A stretch of DNA of 26,988 nt. Source: Spirochaetes bacterium ADurb.Bin110. Lineage in GTDB: Bacteria > Spirochaetota > Spirochaetia > Treponematales > Rectinemataceae. The notes beneath the pieces were generated by a model that worked only from the letters and a program-made list of their open reading frames with translations, was not told where the DNA came from and searched no databases. How positions within the stretch are numbered: position 1 is the first letter of the stretch; each line of letters opens with the position of its first letter. Both the position numbers and the translations under genes were made by a program. The DNA lies in the NCBI GenBank assembly GCA_002070755.1, contig MWDY01000228.1:1-26988 (forward strand), read 5' to 3'. This document shows, piece by piece, positions 6,446-14,163 of the stretch.

Positions 6446-7684
6446 ATGCAAAGCAACTATTTGTGTCCGCTTTTAGGACGCTTTAAGGACTATAGTTCTA
6501 GGAAGAATCATTTGCTCATCGGCGTCATGTCTGGAACTTCTTTCGATGGGATCGATGCTGTTGCAGTGAACATTTCGACTAACTGCGACGGCAGCATCAC
6601 GAAAGTGCAATATCTCGATCATGCGACCTTGCCATATTCCCAGGAAGTAAAGAATATTCTTTTGCCCTTATGCGATGTTCAAAGCTGCAGAATAGATGAT
6701 TTTGTCTATGCCCATTTTTTGCTCGGGGAATGGTATGCAGAGGCTATCCAGAAGCTCATCGATACCTCTGGTCTAAAGGCCGACGCGATCGACGCAGTGT
6801 GCATCCATGGGCAGACAATCTGGCACGCACCGACGCTGCGCAAGCTGCCTGGCCCCAAGGGCGAGCTCTCTACTCATGGCACGTTGCAGATAGGCTGTGC
6901 TGCGGTAATCAAAGAGCGTCTCTGCATCCCGGTTGTCTACGATTTTCGCGCTGCGGATATGGCGGCAGGAGGCGAAGGAGCGCCCTTGGCGCCAGTAGTA
7001 GATTCCTTGCTCTTCGGGCATCCAACGCGAGGGCGCGTCGTGCAGAATATAGGAGGCATTGGCAATGCCACTGCAATTCCTGCGGGTCCCAAAGAAGATG
7101 GCGTGTTCGCGTTCGATACTGGTCCGGGGAACATGATCATCGACGAGCTCGTAAGGCGATTTACTCATGGCGCCCAGGAGTATGACGACAATGGCGCGAT
7201 TGCGCGTTCAGGACAGGTCTCGCCTGAGCTGCTTGCCTACATGCTAGATGATCCTTTTTTTGCACTATCTCCGCCCAAGAGCACGGGCAGAGAGGTCTAT
7301 GGCTCGGCTTATGTCAATAGACTGGAAAGCTTTGCGGCCAAGAAGCATCTTTCCTATGAAGATATGATCACCACAGCGACGGCCTTTACTGCAGAGTCTA
7401 TAACACACGCATATCGCGATTTTATAATTCCTAGCATCAAAATCGACGATGTAGTGGTAAGTGGCGGCGGCGCCCTCAATAGCACGCTCCTTGATATGCT
7501 CCGAGAGCGGCTTCCAGCAGATATTTCGGTGCTAACAACAATGGATTTTGGATATCCCGCATTTGTCCGCGAACCGCTTGCGTTTGCGGTTATGGGGCAT
7601 GAATCTCTTATGGGACATCCGGGAAATCTTCCTATTGTTACAGGCGCGAGGAAGCATGTTATTCTTGGGAGCATCACGCTTTAG
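6446..7684 (+). CDS. anmK: Anhydro-N-acetylmuramic acid kinase
   Basis: 412 aa. AnmK is a cytoplasmic enzyme of murein recycling. It uses ATP to phosphorylate 1,6-anhydro-MurNAc while opening the anhydro ring, giving MurNAc-6-phosphate. Family blocks are all present in order: GVMSGTSFDGIDAV (from residue 26), CIHGQTIWH, DFRAADMAAGGEGAPLAP (from residue 166), QNIGGIGNAT, FDTGPGNMIID (D224), and a C-terminal VVSGGGALNSTLL with FGYPAFVREPLAFAVMGH. The protein is somewhat longer than the roughly 370 aa of the E. coli enzyme, mostly through an N-terminal extension of about 20 residues and a loop insertion. The gene has its own candidate promoter and a ribosome site AAAGGA before the ATG. It precedes a peptide-type ABC transporter on the same strand, but that operon has its own strong promoter, so co-transcription is uncertain. 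Confidence 0.95.
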   Translation: MQSNYLCPLLGRFKDYSSRKNHLLIGVMSGTSFDGIDAVAVNISTNCDGSITKVQYLDHATLPYSQEVKNILLPLCDVQSCRIDDFVYAHFLLGEWYAEAIQKLIDTSGLKADAIDAVCIHGQTIWHAPTLRKLPGPKGELSTHGTLQIGCAAVIKERLCIPVVYDFRAADMAAGGEGAPLAPVVDSLLFGHPTRGRVVQNIGGIGNATAIPAGPKEDGVFAFDTGPGNMIIDELVRRFTHGAQEYDDNGAIARSGQVSPELLAYMLDDPFFALSPPKSTGREVYGSAYVNRLESFAAKKHLSYEDMITTATAFTAESITHAYRDFIIPSIKIDDVVVSGGGALNSTLLDMLRERLPADISVLTTMDFGYPAFVREPLAFAVMGHESLMGHPGNLPIVTGARKHVILGSITL

Positions 7685-7685
7685 A

Positions 7686-7704
7686 GAAAATAAAAATTAT
7701 TTTC
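7686..7704. repeat. Perfect inverted repeat just after anmK
   Basis: GAAAATAA (7686-7693), an AAA loop, and TTATTTTC (7697-7704). It sits one base after the anmK stop and upstream of the transporter promoter. The stem is AT-only apart from its outer pair and has no T-tract of its own, so it is either a weak terminator or an operator. Confidence 0.5.
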
Positions 7705-7726
7705 ATTAGCGCAATTAGATTTTCGA

Positions 7727-7754
7727 TTGACATCGGAAAAAATGGCCTTATAAT
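7727..7754 (+). promoter_or_regulatory. Consensus sigma70 promoter of the peptide transporter operon
   Basis: TTGACA (7727-7732), a 16-bp spacer and TATAAT (7749-7754) are both perfect consensus boxes. Transcription should start near 7761, giving a leader of about 38 nt before the ATG at 7799. This predicts strong expression, as expected for a periplasmic binding protein. Confidence 0.82.
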
Positions 7755-7798
7755 GAAATTATATTTTAGGCATGGATTTTTTGAAAAAGGAGGCGCTT

Positions 7799-9301
7799 AT
7801 GAAACACGTTTTGCGAGTCACACTTTTACTGCTTTTACTTGGATTTGTGATGCCTTTGGCAGCTCAAGAAAAAACCCTAACCATAGGTGTCGATCAAGAA
7901 GTAATTGGTCTTGATCCGCATATAGTCACGGCCTTTTCATCGCATCGCAGGATCGATTTGCTCTATAATAAACTTGTAAGACATGATGAAGATCTAAAAA
8001 TAGTTCCTGATCTTGCCGAATCCTGGGAGATTCCAAATAATATTACCTATATCTTCAATCTTAGAAAAGGTGTGAAATTCCATAATGGAATAGAGCTGAC
8101 TGCGGACGACGTCATTTTTTCGCTGAATAGAATTCTGGATCCCAAGACCGCTGCACCGGGAAGATCATACATTACCTCCATCAAATCCATGGAAGCGATT
8201 GGCCCCTATCAAGTGAAAATAACTCTTTCAGCACCACTTGCATCATTTCTTGAGGGACTTAGCTCTAATAACTGTGCTATTGTCTCAAAAGCGGCAGTTG
8301 AGCAGTATGGAAATCTCCAAAAAGTGGAAGCAGGAACTGGTCCCTTTATCTTGAAAGAGTGGATTCCTGACAATTCGATGACAATGGTCAAGAATCCCAA
8401 TTATTTCGATAAAGGCTTGCCGTATCTTGACAAAGTCATCTTCAGGGTTATTCCGGAACAAGCTTCCCTATTTGCGGGAGTCAAATCCGGTACTCTCGAT
8501 ATTGCCCAAATCAATGATGGTAGCACAGTATTACTTGCCAAGAGAGATCCAAACCTTATAGTAATGCAGAAACCAGGCATCAATTTGAGAACTTTCGGTT
8601 TCAATGTGACGCGAAAGCCATTCGACGATGTGCGAGTGAGACAGGCTATTTCTCTTGCAATTGACAGGAATGAAATCATAGCTGCCGCTGAGTTTGGAAT
8701 GGCACAACCCAGCGGGCCGATACCAGCTGGAGCGACACAATGGGCTCTGCCATTAAATAGACTACCTTTCTATACTCCCGATCTCGCAAGGGCAAAGTCA
8801 TTGTTGGCCCAAGCTGGTTTCCCAAATGGATTATCTTTGAAAATCGTATGCTCGAATTCCTTTGAAGGTGGTCTCTCAGTCGCGCAGGTCATTCAGAACC
8901 AACTCAAGAAAATAGGAGTCAATGGAGAATTGGAAGTCGTTGAATGGGGCATCTATATTGACCGATGGAATAAAAAAGATTTCGACTCTATGGTCGAACT
9001 TCGAGGAGGATCTGGTGAGCCGGATCGTTTCCTCTATAGAACGCTTCATTCCACAGGAGGAGTGAATAATTTCCTTTTCAAAGATTCCGAGGTGGATAAG
9101 TTGCTTGATAAAGGAAGGGAACTGACGACATACAGCGAGCGCAAGAAAGTATATGATGATCTTCAGATTATGCTGGCAGAAAAAGCTCCGGTTATATTCC
9201 TCTATTGTCCCTATGAAACTCATATTATGAATAAGGCAATAAAAGGGTTTAAGCAGATTGGAGATGGCAGTCTCTACTACATTATTGAGACCCAAAAGTA
9301 A
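7799..9301 (+). CDS. Periplasmic peptide-binding protein of a Dpp/Opp-type ABC transporter (SBP family 5)
   Basis: 500 aa. The start at 7799 is chosen over an upstream ATG at 7772 because AAGGAGG lies just before it and translation then begins directly with a signal peptide: MKH, a leucine-rich hydrophobic core, and LAA with likely cleavage after A22. There is no lipobox Cys, so a soluble periplasmic protein is expected. The mature part has the family 5 layout: LTIGVDQEVIGLDPH, LLYNKLVRHDEDLKIVPDLAESWE, FNLRKGVKFHNGIELTADDVIFSLNRILDP, and FDDVRVRQAISLAIDRNEI. Such proteins capture oligopeptides or related ligands and deliver them to the membrane permeases. The four following genes supply those partners. 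The ligand cannot be read from sequence; peptides, murein peptides and nickel are all used by relatives. The nearby anmK makes murein peptides an attractive guess only. Confidence 0.9.
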   Translation: MKHVLRVTLLLLLLGFVMPLAAQEKTLTIGVDQEVIGLDPHIVTAFSSHRRIDLLYNKLVRHDEDLKIVPDLAESWEIPNNITYIFNLRKGVKFHNGIELTADDVIFSLNRILDPKTAAPGRSYITSIKSMEAIGPYQVKITLSAPLASFLEGLSSNNCAIVSKAAVEQYGNLQKVEAGTGPFILKEWIPDNSMTMVKNPNYFDKGLPYLDKVIFRVIPEQASLFAGVKSGTLDIAQINDGSTVLLAKRDPNLIVMQKPGINLRTFGFNVTRKPFDDVRVRQAISLAIDRNEIIAAAEFGMAQPSGPIPAGATQWALPLNRLPFYTPDLARAKSLLAQAGFPNGLSLKIVCSNSFEGGLSVAQVIQNQLKKIGVNGELEVVEWGIYIDRWNKKDFDSMVELRGGSGEPDRFLYRTLHSTGGVNNFLFKDSEVDKLLDKGRELTTYSERKKVYDDLQIMLAEKAPVIFLYCPYETHIMNKAIKGFKQIGDGSLYYIIETQK

Positions 9302-9356
9302 AGCTTTATCATAAGTTGTATATTGCCTATGATTGCAGTTTCGTAGTTGTTAGTAT

Positions 9357-9388
9357 AAAGAATCGCTGGCAATAGCCGGCGATTCTTT
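9357..9388 (+). terminator. Hairpin between binding-protein and permease genes (partial terminator or mRNA-stabilising stem)
   Basis: AAAGAATCGCTGGC (9357-9370), an AATA loop, and GCCGGCGATTCTTT (9375-9388) form a 14-bp stem with one T-G pair. Only a short ATTTG follows, so termination is probably incomplete. A weak promoter-like pair (TTGATG at 9391, CATATA at 9415) follows but is not convincing. The rest of the 192-bp gap shows nothing else clear apart from the palindrome at 9481-9492. Confidence 0.75.
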
Positions 9389-9480
9389 ATTTGATGCCAT
9401 ATCCTAAGATAAAACATATATTATCAAGCCTATTATGCTAATCGAAAAATAGGCAGAGTTTAGAAGAAAAACAAAAGGAA

Positions 9481-9492
9481 AGGCTCGAGCCT
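9481..9492. repeat. 12-bp perfect palindrome between ribosome site and start codon
   Basis: AGGCTCGAGCCT reads the same on both strands. It lies between the AAGGAA of the presumed ribosome site (9475-9481) and the permease ATG at 9494, stretching that spacing to about 12 bases. Folding it could change initiation, or it may be a protein binding site. Confidence 0.5.
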
Positions 9493-9493
9493 A

Positions 9494-10456
9494 ATGGCAA
9501 GGTATATATTTCGCAGGCTTTTATCTCTTATTCCAGTTCTTCTAGGTGTCTCTATCATAGTTTTTTTTCTTGTTCGCCTTATCCCAGGTTCGGCTCTTCA
9601 GATGTACCTTGGTACACAAGTCGAAGCTACGCCTGAGCAGATGGAAGAATTGAGGCGCATATTTGGTGAAGATAAACCCATACCAGTTCTCTATATTGAA
9701 TGGCTTGGGAGACTTTTGCATGGCGATCTTGGATATTCTTTGAGAACAGGGCGCCAAGTTCTTCCAGATATTCTCCAGCGCCTCCCTCTTAGTTTTGAAC
9801 TTACCATTTTTGCGCTTTTCTTGGCGCTTTTAATCGGCATTCCTTTAGGGATTATCGGAGCAGTAAAGAAAAACCCCATTCTAGATATTGTTATTCGGAT
9901 TACCGGATTATTGGGACTATCATTGCCTCAATTCTGGCTTGCATCTCTAATGGTCATTGCATTTTCCGGCTTTCGGGGATTTATTCCAATGGGAAACTAT
10001 ATCCCATTCAGTCAAGCACCTTTGGAAAACATAAGAATGATGCTCTTGCCTTCGCTTGCAATTGGCATTGGTCTTGCAGCAGTAATCATGAGATACATGC
10101 GCAACAGTATGCTCGAAGTTATGCAGATGGACTATATCCGCACTGCACAAGCAAAAGGCCTGAAGCGCAAGATTGTGATTTTTCGCCATGCTCTCAAGAA
10201 CGCGATATTGCCTATTATTACTGTTGCTGGCTTCAATACTGGATATCTTTTAGGCGGGGCGATTGTCATAGAAGAAGTATTTGCTCTTCCAGGGATGGGA
10301 AGACTTGTATTATATGCGATCTACCAAAGAGATTATCCCCTAATTCAAGGCATAGTCCTTATAATTGCCCTTATGTTTGTGCTTATCAATCTACTTACCG
10401 ACCTCTTGTATGCAGCAATTGATCCCCGAATACGCCTTGACCAAAAGGAGACATGA
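9494..10456 (+). CDS. Peptide ABC transporter permease, DppB/OppB type
   Basis: 320 aa integral membrane protein. The N-terminus MARYIFRRLLSLIPVLLGVSIIVFFLVRLIPG is the classical DppB/OppB start, with the first membrane helix. A periplasmic segment follows, then five further hydrophobic helices. The cytoplasmic EAA loop is at about residues 213-235 (YIRTAQAKGLKRKIVIFRHA, then LKNAILPIIT) and docks on the ATPase subunits. It forms the translocation pore with the next permease. It is separated from the binding-protein gene by 192 bp holding a strong hairpin, so it may be made in smaller amount. The ribosome site is unusual: AAGGAA is about 12 bases from the ATG with a palindrome between them. 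The next permease starts 4 bp after its stop. Confidence 0.93.
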   Translation: MARYIFRRLLSLIPVLLGVSIIVFFLVRLIPGSALQMYLGTQVEATPEQMEELRRIFGEDKPIPVLYIEWLGRLLHGDLGYSLRTGRQVLPDILQRLPLSFELTIFALFLALLIGIPLGIIGAVKKNPILDIVIRITGLLGLSLPQFWLASLMVIAFSGFRGFIPMGNYIPFSQAPLENIRMMLLPSLAIGIGLAAVIMRYMRNSMLEVMQMDYIRTAQAKGLKRKIVIFRHALKNAILPIITVAGFNTGYLLGGAIVIEEVFALPGMGRLVLYAIYQRDYPLIQGIVLIIALMFVLINLLTDLLYAAIDPRIRLDQKET

Positions 10457-10460
10457 ATCG

Positions 10461-11291
10461 ATGTCCAGAATCTTCAAGAATTCGATTGCAGTTATCGGAA
10501 TGTGCATTATCCTTTTCTATGTTTTGATAATAGTTGTTTCACAATTTTGGCTACCATTCGATCCATTGGATATGGATACGATCAATATGCTTCAACCTCC
10601 TTCTTTCAAAACAGGTCATGTGCTTGGAACGGATGAATTTGGGCGAGATATTCTTTCCAGGATTATGAAAGGTGCTGGCATCTCGTTTTTGATTTCTATT
10701 TCTGCTACCGCGCTTGGTGGATTCATCGGAACATTTATGGGCATATGGTCAGGATTTCTTGGAGGGGCATGGGATAATTGGATAATGAGATTAGCCGATA
10801 TTCTATTTTCATTTCCTTCGCTTTTGTTGGCCATATTCGTCATGGCAGTTCTTGGAGAACATACATATAATGTGATAATTGCAATTAGCATCGGATATAT
10901 ACCTCAATTTGCCCGAATTGCAAGAGGTTCGATCCTATCGATAAAGAATAATGAATTCATTAGGGCTTCTTTTGCCAGCGGAGCAAGCAAATCTCATATT
11001 CTTATCCATCACTTGCTGCCCAATATAATTATGCCAATAATTGTTCAGAGTTCTCTATCCTTGAGCGTGGCAATCCTTCTTGAGTCTGCATTGAGTTTTC
11101 TTGGTCTCGGCGTTCAGCCGCCATATCCTTCTTGGGGGAATATGCTGAGCAGCTCACGCAAAATAATGATACTAGCTCCATGGACTGCCATATATCCAGG
11201 GCTCGCCATTATGTTGCTTGTCCTTGGTTTCAATTTGCTGGGCGACGGTCTGCGAGACATAATGGATCCAAGACTGCGGAATATACAATAG
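10461..11291 (+). CDS. Peptide ABC transporter permease, DppC/OppC type
   Basis: 276 aa from the ATG at 10461. GGAG at 10447-10450 serves as the ribosome site. The open frame extends back to 10365, but that part overlaps the upstream permease and is not conserved. The sequence starts with a membrane helix (IAVIGMCIILFYVLIIVVS), followed by the family-specific LGTDEFGRDILSRIMKGAG. Further hydrophobic helices follow, and an EAA loop is at about residues 166-190 (FIRASFASGASKSHILIHHL, then LPNIIMPII). The C-terminus SFLGLGVQPPYPSWGNML is typical of DppC/OppC. It pairs with the preceding permease. The gene is tightly packed: 4 bp after the upstream stop and 8 bp before the next start. Confidence 0.93.
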   Translation: MSRIFKNSIAVIGMCIILFYVLIIVVSQFWLPFDPLDMDTINMLQPPSFKTGHVLGTDEFGRDILSRIMKGAGISFLISISATALGGFIGTFMGIWSGFLGGAWDNWIMRLADILFSFPSLLLAIFVMAVLGEHTYNVIIAISIGYIPQFARIARGSILSIKNNEFIRASFASGASKSHILIHHLLPNIIMPIIVQSSLSLSVAILLESALSFLGLGVQPPYPSWGNMLSSSRKIMILAPWTAIYPGLAIMLLVLGFNLLGDGLRDIMDPRLRNIQ

Positions 11292-11299
11292 AGGGAATC

Positions 11300-12340
11300 A
11301 TGCAAGATGCAAGTAAAGCGATACTAAAGATAAAAGACCTCAGAACTTGGTTCAAGATGAATCAGGGAACAGTAAAGGCCGTCGATGGAGTGTCTTTCGA
11401 GGTTCATGAAGGGGAGATATTTGGCATAGTTGGCGAATCTGGATCAGGCAAAAGTGTTACCAATCTTTCGGTGCTGCGCCTTATACCCGTTCCACCCGGC
11501 ATCTATGCCGAAGGAAAGATAATGTTTAGAGACAAAGATCTTCTAAAGGTGAGCGAAGAAGAAATCAGAATGGTCCGCGGCGGCTCGATCTCGATGATCT
11601 TCCAAGACCCTCTTACTTCGTTGAATCCTCTGCTCAAGATCTCTCTTCAAATAGAGGAAGCTCTACAACAACATCATTCGATGAACAAGAACAAAGCGCG
11701 CGAAAAAGCCATTGAGCTTTTAAGAGCAGTCGGTATACCTGACGCAGAGCGTAGGATGAATGACTATCCTCATCAGTTCTCTGGAGGAATGCGCCAGCGT
11801 GTGATGATAGCAATGGCTATAGGATGCAATCCTGATCTACTCATCGCGGACGAGCCGACCACTGCGCTCGATGTGACCATTCAAGCCCAGATATTGGATT
11901 TGATCAAAAGTCTCTCTGATAAGAGAACAATGGCCGTGATTCTCATTACTCACGACCTCGGTGTCGTGGCAGGGATGTGTGATACAGTGTGTGTAATGTA
12001 TGCAGGAAGAATAGTCGAACAGGCATCTGTAGATGAACTTTTTGCAAGCCCTCTTCATCCTTATACGAAAGGGCTGCTGTCTTCGGTCCCTCGTATAGAT
12101 AAAGCAAAAACAAGGCTATATTCTATACCAGGTTCTCCTCCAAGCCTTATCGGTCTTTCGGAAGGTTGCGCATTTGAACCCAGGTGTCAACAAAAATTGC
12201 CAATTTGCTCTGAGCAGTATCCCGAAGATTCAGTCATAGAAAATTCGATAATGTCTTCGACACCTTTTCCTTCTAGGCATTTTGTCCGTTGTTGGCTATA
12301 TGCAGATCATAAGAATTTGCAAAAAGGGGATAATTCATGA
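11300..12340 (+). CDS. Peptide ABC transporter ATP-binding protein, DppD/OppD type
   Basis: 346 aa from the ATG at 11300, with GAGGG just upstream; the longer frame back to 11132 overlaps the permease gene and is not conserved. ATPase motifs: Walker A GESGSGKS (45-52), signature FSGGMRQR (160-167), Walker B LLIADE with D184 and E185, and the switch His in LITHDLG. The C-terminal oligopeptide/dipeptide domain has the family's cysteine motif, C290-x5-C296-x6-C303, with a further Cys near 331; some DppD relatives bind an iron-sulfur cluster there. It powers transport as a heterodimer with the next gene product, at the inner face of the membrane. The stop overlaps the next start as ATGA, indicating coupled translation and matched amounts. 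Confidence 0.94.
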   Translation: MQDASKAILKIKDLRTWFKMNQGTVKAVDGVSFEVHEGEIFGIVGESGSGKSVTNLSVLRLIPVPPGIYAEGKIMFRDKDLLKVSEEEIRMVRGGSISMIFQDPLTSLNPLLKISLQIEEALQQHHSMNKNKAREKAIELLRAVGIPDAERRMNDYPHQFSGGMRQRVMIAMAIGCNPDLLIADEPTTALDVTIQAQILDLIKSLSDKRTMAVILITHDLGVVAGMCDTVCVMYAGRIVEQASVDELFASPLHPYTKGLLSSVPRIDKAKTRLYSIPGSPPSLIGLSEGCAFEPRCQQKLPICSEQYPEDSVIENSIMSSTPFPSRHFVRCWLYADHKNLQKGDNS

Positions 12341-13338
12341 ATGAAATAGCTCCCCTTCTTCAGGTCAAGAATCTATCGGTGCATTTTCCTGTAGAAAAAG
12401 GAATTATTTTTAGAAAGACAATAGGTTGGCTCAAGGCTGTAGATGGCATCAGTTTTGAAATCTGGCCTGGTGAGTCGGTAGGACTTGTGGGAGAATCTGG
12501 CTGTGGAAAATCGACAACCGCAATGGCGATAGCGCGCTTACAGTCTGTGAATCAGGGCGAGATAGTATTCCAAGGTCGAAATCTGCTGGCGCTCTCCGAT
12601 TCCGAGCTTTGTAAAGCGCGTAAAGATTTTCAGGTCATTTTTCAAGATCCATATTCTTCTCTCGATCCACGCATGACAGCTCTAGATTCCATTGCGGAAC
12701 CAATGAGAATACAAGCAAAGAGAAGCGGGAGTTCTATAGGCGAAAAAGAGATAACCGCCCATGTCTATGAGCTTATGGATAGGGTAGGCTTATCGAAGGA
12801 ATTCGCTAACCGATATCCTCACGAATTCTCTGGTGGTCAACGTCAACGCATCGGAATAGCAAGAGCCCTTGCCCTATCTCCTAAACTGGTAATAGCGGAT
12901 GAGCCTGTAAGCGCGCTAGATGTATCGATACAGTCGCAGATCCTCAATCTAATGAAAGATTTGCAAGGCGAATTTGGGCTGACTTATTTGTTTATTGCCC
13001 ATAATCTGGCTGTTGTCTCATATTTCAGTGATCGCATAATTGTTATGTATCTCGGAACTATTGTCGAAATCGCTTCCTCGAGCGATCTGTATAGAGAGCC
13101 ATTTCATCCCTATACCAAAGCTTTGCTTTCCGCGGTTCCCATTCCCGATCCAAAATTGGAACGAGAGCGTTCTCGAATTCTCTTGAAGGGAGATGTCCCT
13201 TCTCCTATCGGCACAAGAATGGGTTGCCCATTTGCAGATCGTTGTTCCCAGGCAATGGATAGATGCACAAGAGAGCGCCCAATGCTTTTGCCGATCGGAG
13301 CATCTGATCATCGCGTGGCTTGTTATATATATCATTGA
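12337..13338 (+). CDS. Peptide ABC transporter ATP-binding protein, DppF/OppF type
   Basis: 333 aa. Walker A is GESGCGKS (52-59), the signature is FSGGQRQRIGIARALAL, and Walker B is LVIADEPVSALD (D188, E189), with AHNLAVV as the switch region. The N-terminal segment LQVKNLSVHFPVEKGIIFRK, with the long insert before the Walker A, is characteristic of DppF/OppF rather than DppD. The C-terminus holds the peptide-transporter extension with GCPFADRCSQAMDRC. It forms the nucleotide-hydrolysing pair with the preceding ATPase. The start lies within the upstream stop (ATGA). No hairpin terminator is visible in the 96 bp that follow, so the acetyltransferase gene could be read through. Confidence 0.94.
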   Translation: MNEIAPLLQVKNLSVHFPVEKGIIFRKTIGWLKAVDGISFEIWPGESVGLVGESGCGKSTTAMAIARLQSVNQGEIVFQGRNLLALSDSELCKARKDFQVIFQDPYSSLDPRMTALDSIAEPMRIQAKRSGSSIGEKEITAHVYELMDRVGLSKEFANRYPHEFSGGQRQRIGIARALALSPKLVIADEPVSALDVSIQSQILNLMKDLQGEFGLTYLFIAHNLAVVSYFSDRIIVMYLGTIVEIASSSDLYREPFHPYTKALLSAVPIPDPKLERERSRILLKGDVPSPIGTRMGCPFADRCSQAMDRCTRERPMLLPIGASDHRVACYIYH

Positions 13339-13434
13339 TTTTTGCATTTTTTAACAAGAGGAAAGAAAGCCTAGCTCGAAGTATTATTGAGATATTGGAA
13401 GATAGCAGAAAGACAATAGGGAGGGCAGAGAAAA

Positions 13435-13935
13435 ATGGCGGATGATTGCTTCATTGCCATAGGCAGCGGAGATGATATTATTGACTGCTCAAGAATCGCA
13501 TGCAATTCGGAAATAGGCATAAAATATGAATTTACTCAAGAAGCGATCTCCAAAGCTATGCTTGCAAGTATAGCGCAATCCGGGATGCTTATTGTGGCTC
13601 GAAAAAATAGAAATGCAGAAACTAAGAAGAGAGCTGCTTCTCGTATTCTAGGCTTTGCCTGGGCAGAGCCAAAAGGAGCATTTGGGCAAGCTCCCTATCT
13701 CAAGCTTATTGCTGTAGATGAGCAAAGAAGAAGTTCAGGAATCGGAAGCATGCTTCTGAAAGAGTTCGAAGAACGCACGCGCAATATTGGAAGAGCTTGG
13801 TTCCTATTAGTCTCTGATTTCAATGAAAGAGCAATCTCTTTCTATGAACGGCATGGTTATGAGAAAGCTGGAATTCTTCGATCATTCGCGCATGACGGAA
13901 TCGATGAAATTATAATGTATAAGCGGCATGAATAA
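13435..13935 (+). CDS. GNAT family N-acetyltransferase
   Basis: 166 aa cytoplasmic enzyme. The acetyl-CoA binding motif A is visible as LKLIAVDEQRRSSGIGSMLL; its Q/R-x-x-G-x-G core is R99-S-S-G102-I-G104. Motif B follows as NERAISFYERHGYEKAG (from N130). GNAT enzymes transfer an acetyl group from acetyl-CoA to an amine; the acceptor here is unknown. GGGAGGG at 13419-13425 is a strong ribosome site 9 bases before the ATG. The gene follows the transporter operon by 96 bp. It may be the last gene of that transcript, which would fit acetylation of an imported amine or peptide product, but this is inference. No separate promoter could be supported. Confidence 0.85.
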   Translation: MADDCFIAIGSGDDIIDCSRIACNSEIGIKYEFTQEAISKAMLASIAQSGMLIVARKNRNAETKKRAASRILGFAWAEPKGAFGQAPYLKLIAVDEQRRSSGIGSMLLKEFEERTRNIGRAWFLLVSDFNERAISFYERHGYEKAGILRSFAHDGIDEIIMYKRHE

Positions 13936-13985
13936 GATTATATTTTCAACATAAACCTTGACACCTGGTATCTCACAGCCTAGAC

Positions 13986-14067
13986 TGAAAATGCGCAATC
14001 TCGATATGCGCAATATTGAAACGCGCAATTTTGATATGCGCGATTTGCAATACTGAATTGCGTAATC
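13986..14067. repeat. Intergenic 15-bp tandem repeat array
   Basis: Four 15-bp units start at 13986, 14001, 14016 and 14031 and share (A/T)GCGC(A/G)AT. A fifth diverged unit (CTGAATTGCGTAATC, 14053-14067) follows after 7 bases. Read from the ATG at 13991, the array encodes MRNLD-MRNIE-TRNFD-MRDLQ-Y and then stops, which looks like four pentapeptide-type units. No ribosome site precedes it, so it is listed as a repeat and not a gene. It fills much of the 228-bp gap after the acetyltransferase. Confidence 0.8.
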
Positions 14068-14085
14068 TCGAAGCACTAATAAATA
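14058..14085 (+). promoter_or_regulatory. Weak candidate promoter for the lipoprotein gene
   Basis: TTGCGT (14058-14063), a 16-bp spacer and TAAATA (14080-14085), at the edge of the repeat array and followed by AT-rich DNA. The boxes are imperfect. If used, the leader would be about 70 nt and include the hairpin at 14118-14139. Confidence 0.35.
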
Positions 14086-14117
14086 AAATATATGAAAAAT
14101 AGAACAATGAAATACAA

Positions 14118-14139
14118 GCGCTAAGGAGCCGATTAGCGC
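14118..14139 (+). promoter_or_regulatory. Leader hairpin upstream of the lipoprotein gene
   Basis: GCGCTAA (14118-14124) and TTAGCGC (14133-14139) form a perfect 7-bp stem around the loop GGAGCCGA. The true ribosome site (AGAAGGGGG, about 14150-14158) lies just downstream and is not inside the stem. It may stabilise the mRNA, bind a protein, or be the remains of a terminator. Confidence 0.4.
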
Positions 14140-14163
14140 CTCGACTTTCAGAAGGGGGTTCCT

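Noticed and set aside
7772..7798. Upstream start for the binding protein at 7772
   Set aside because: It would add charged residues before the signal peptide and contains the AAGGAGG ribosome site of the better start at 7799.
10365..11299. Longer N-termini for the second permease (from 10365) and first ATPase (from 11132)
   Set aside because: The extensions overlap the upstream genes and are not conserved; ribosome sites support 10461 and 11300.
13339..13434. Promoter or terminator between the last ATPase and the acetyltransferase
   Set aside because: TTGATT/TTGCAT and TATTAT are present but with impossible spacing, and there is no hairpin followed by a T-tract.
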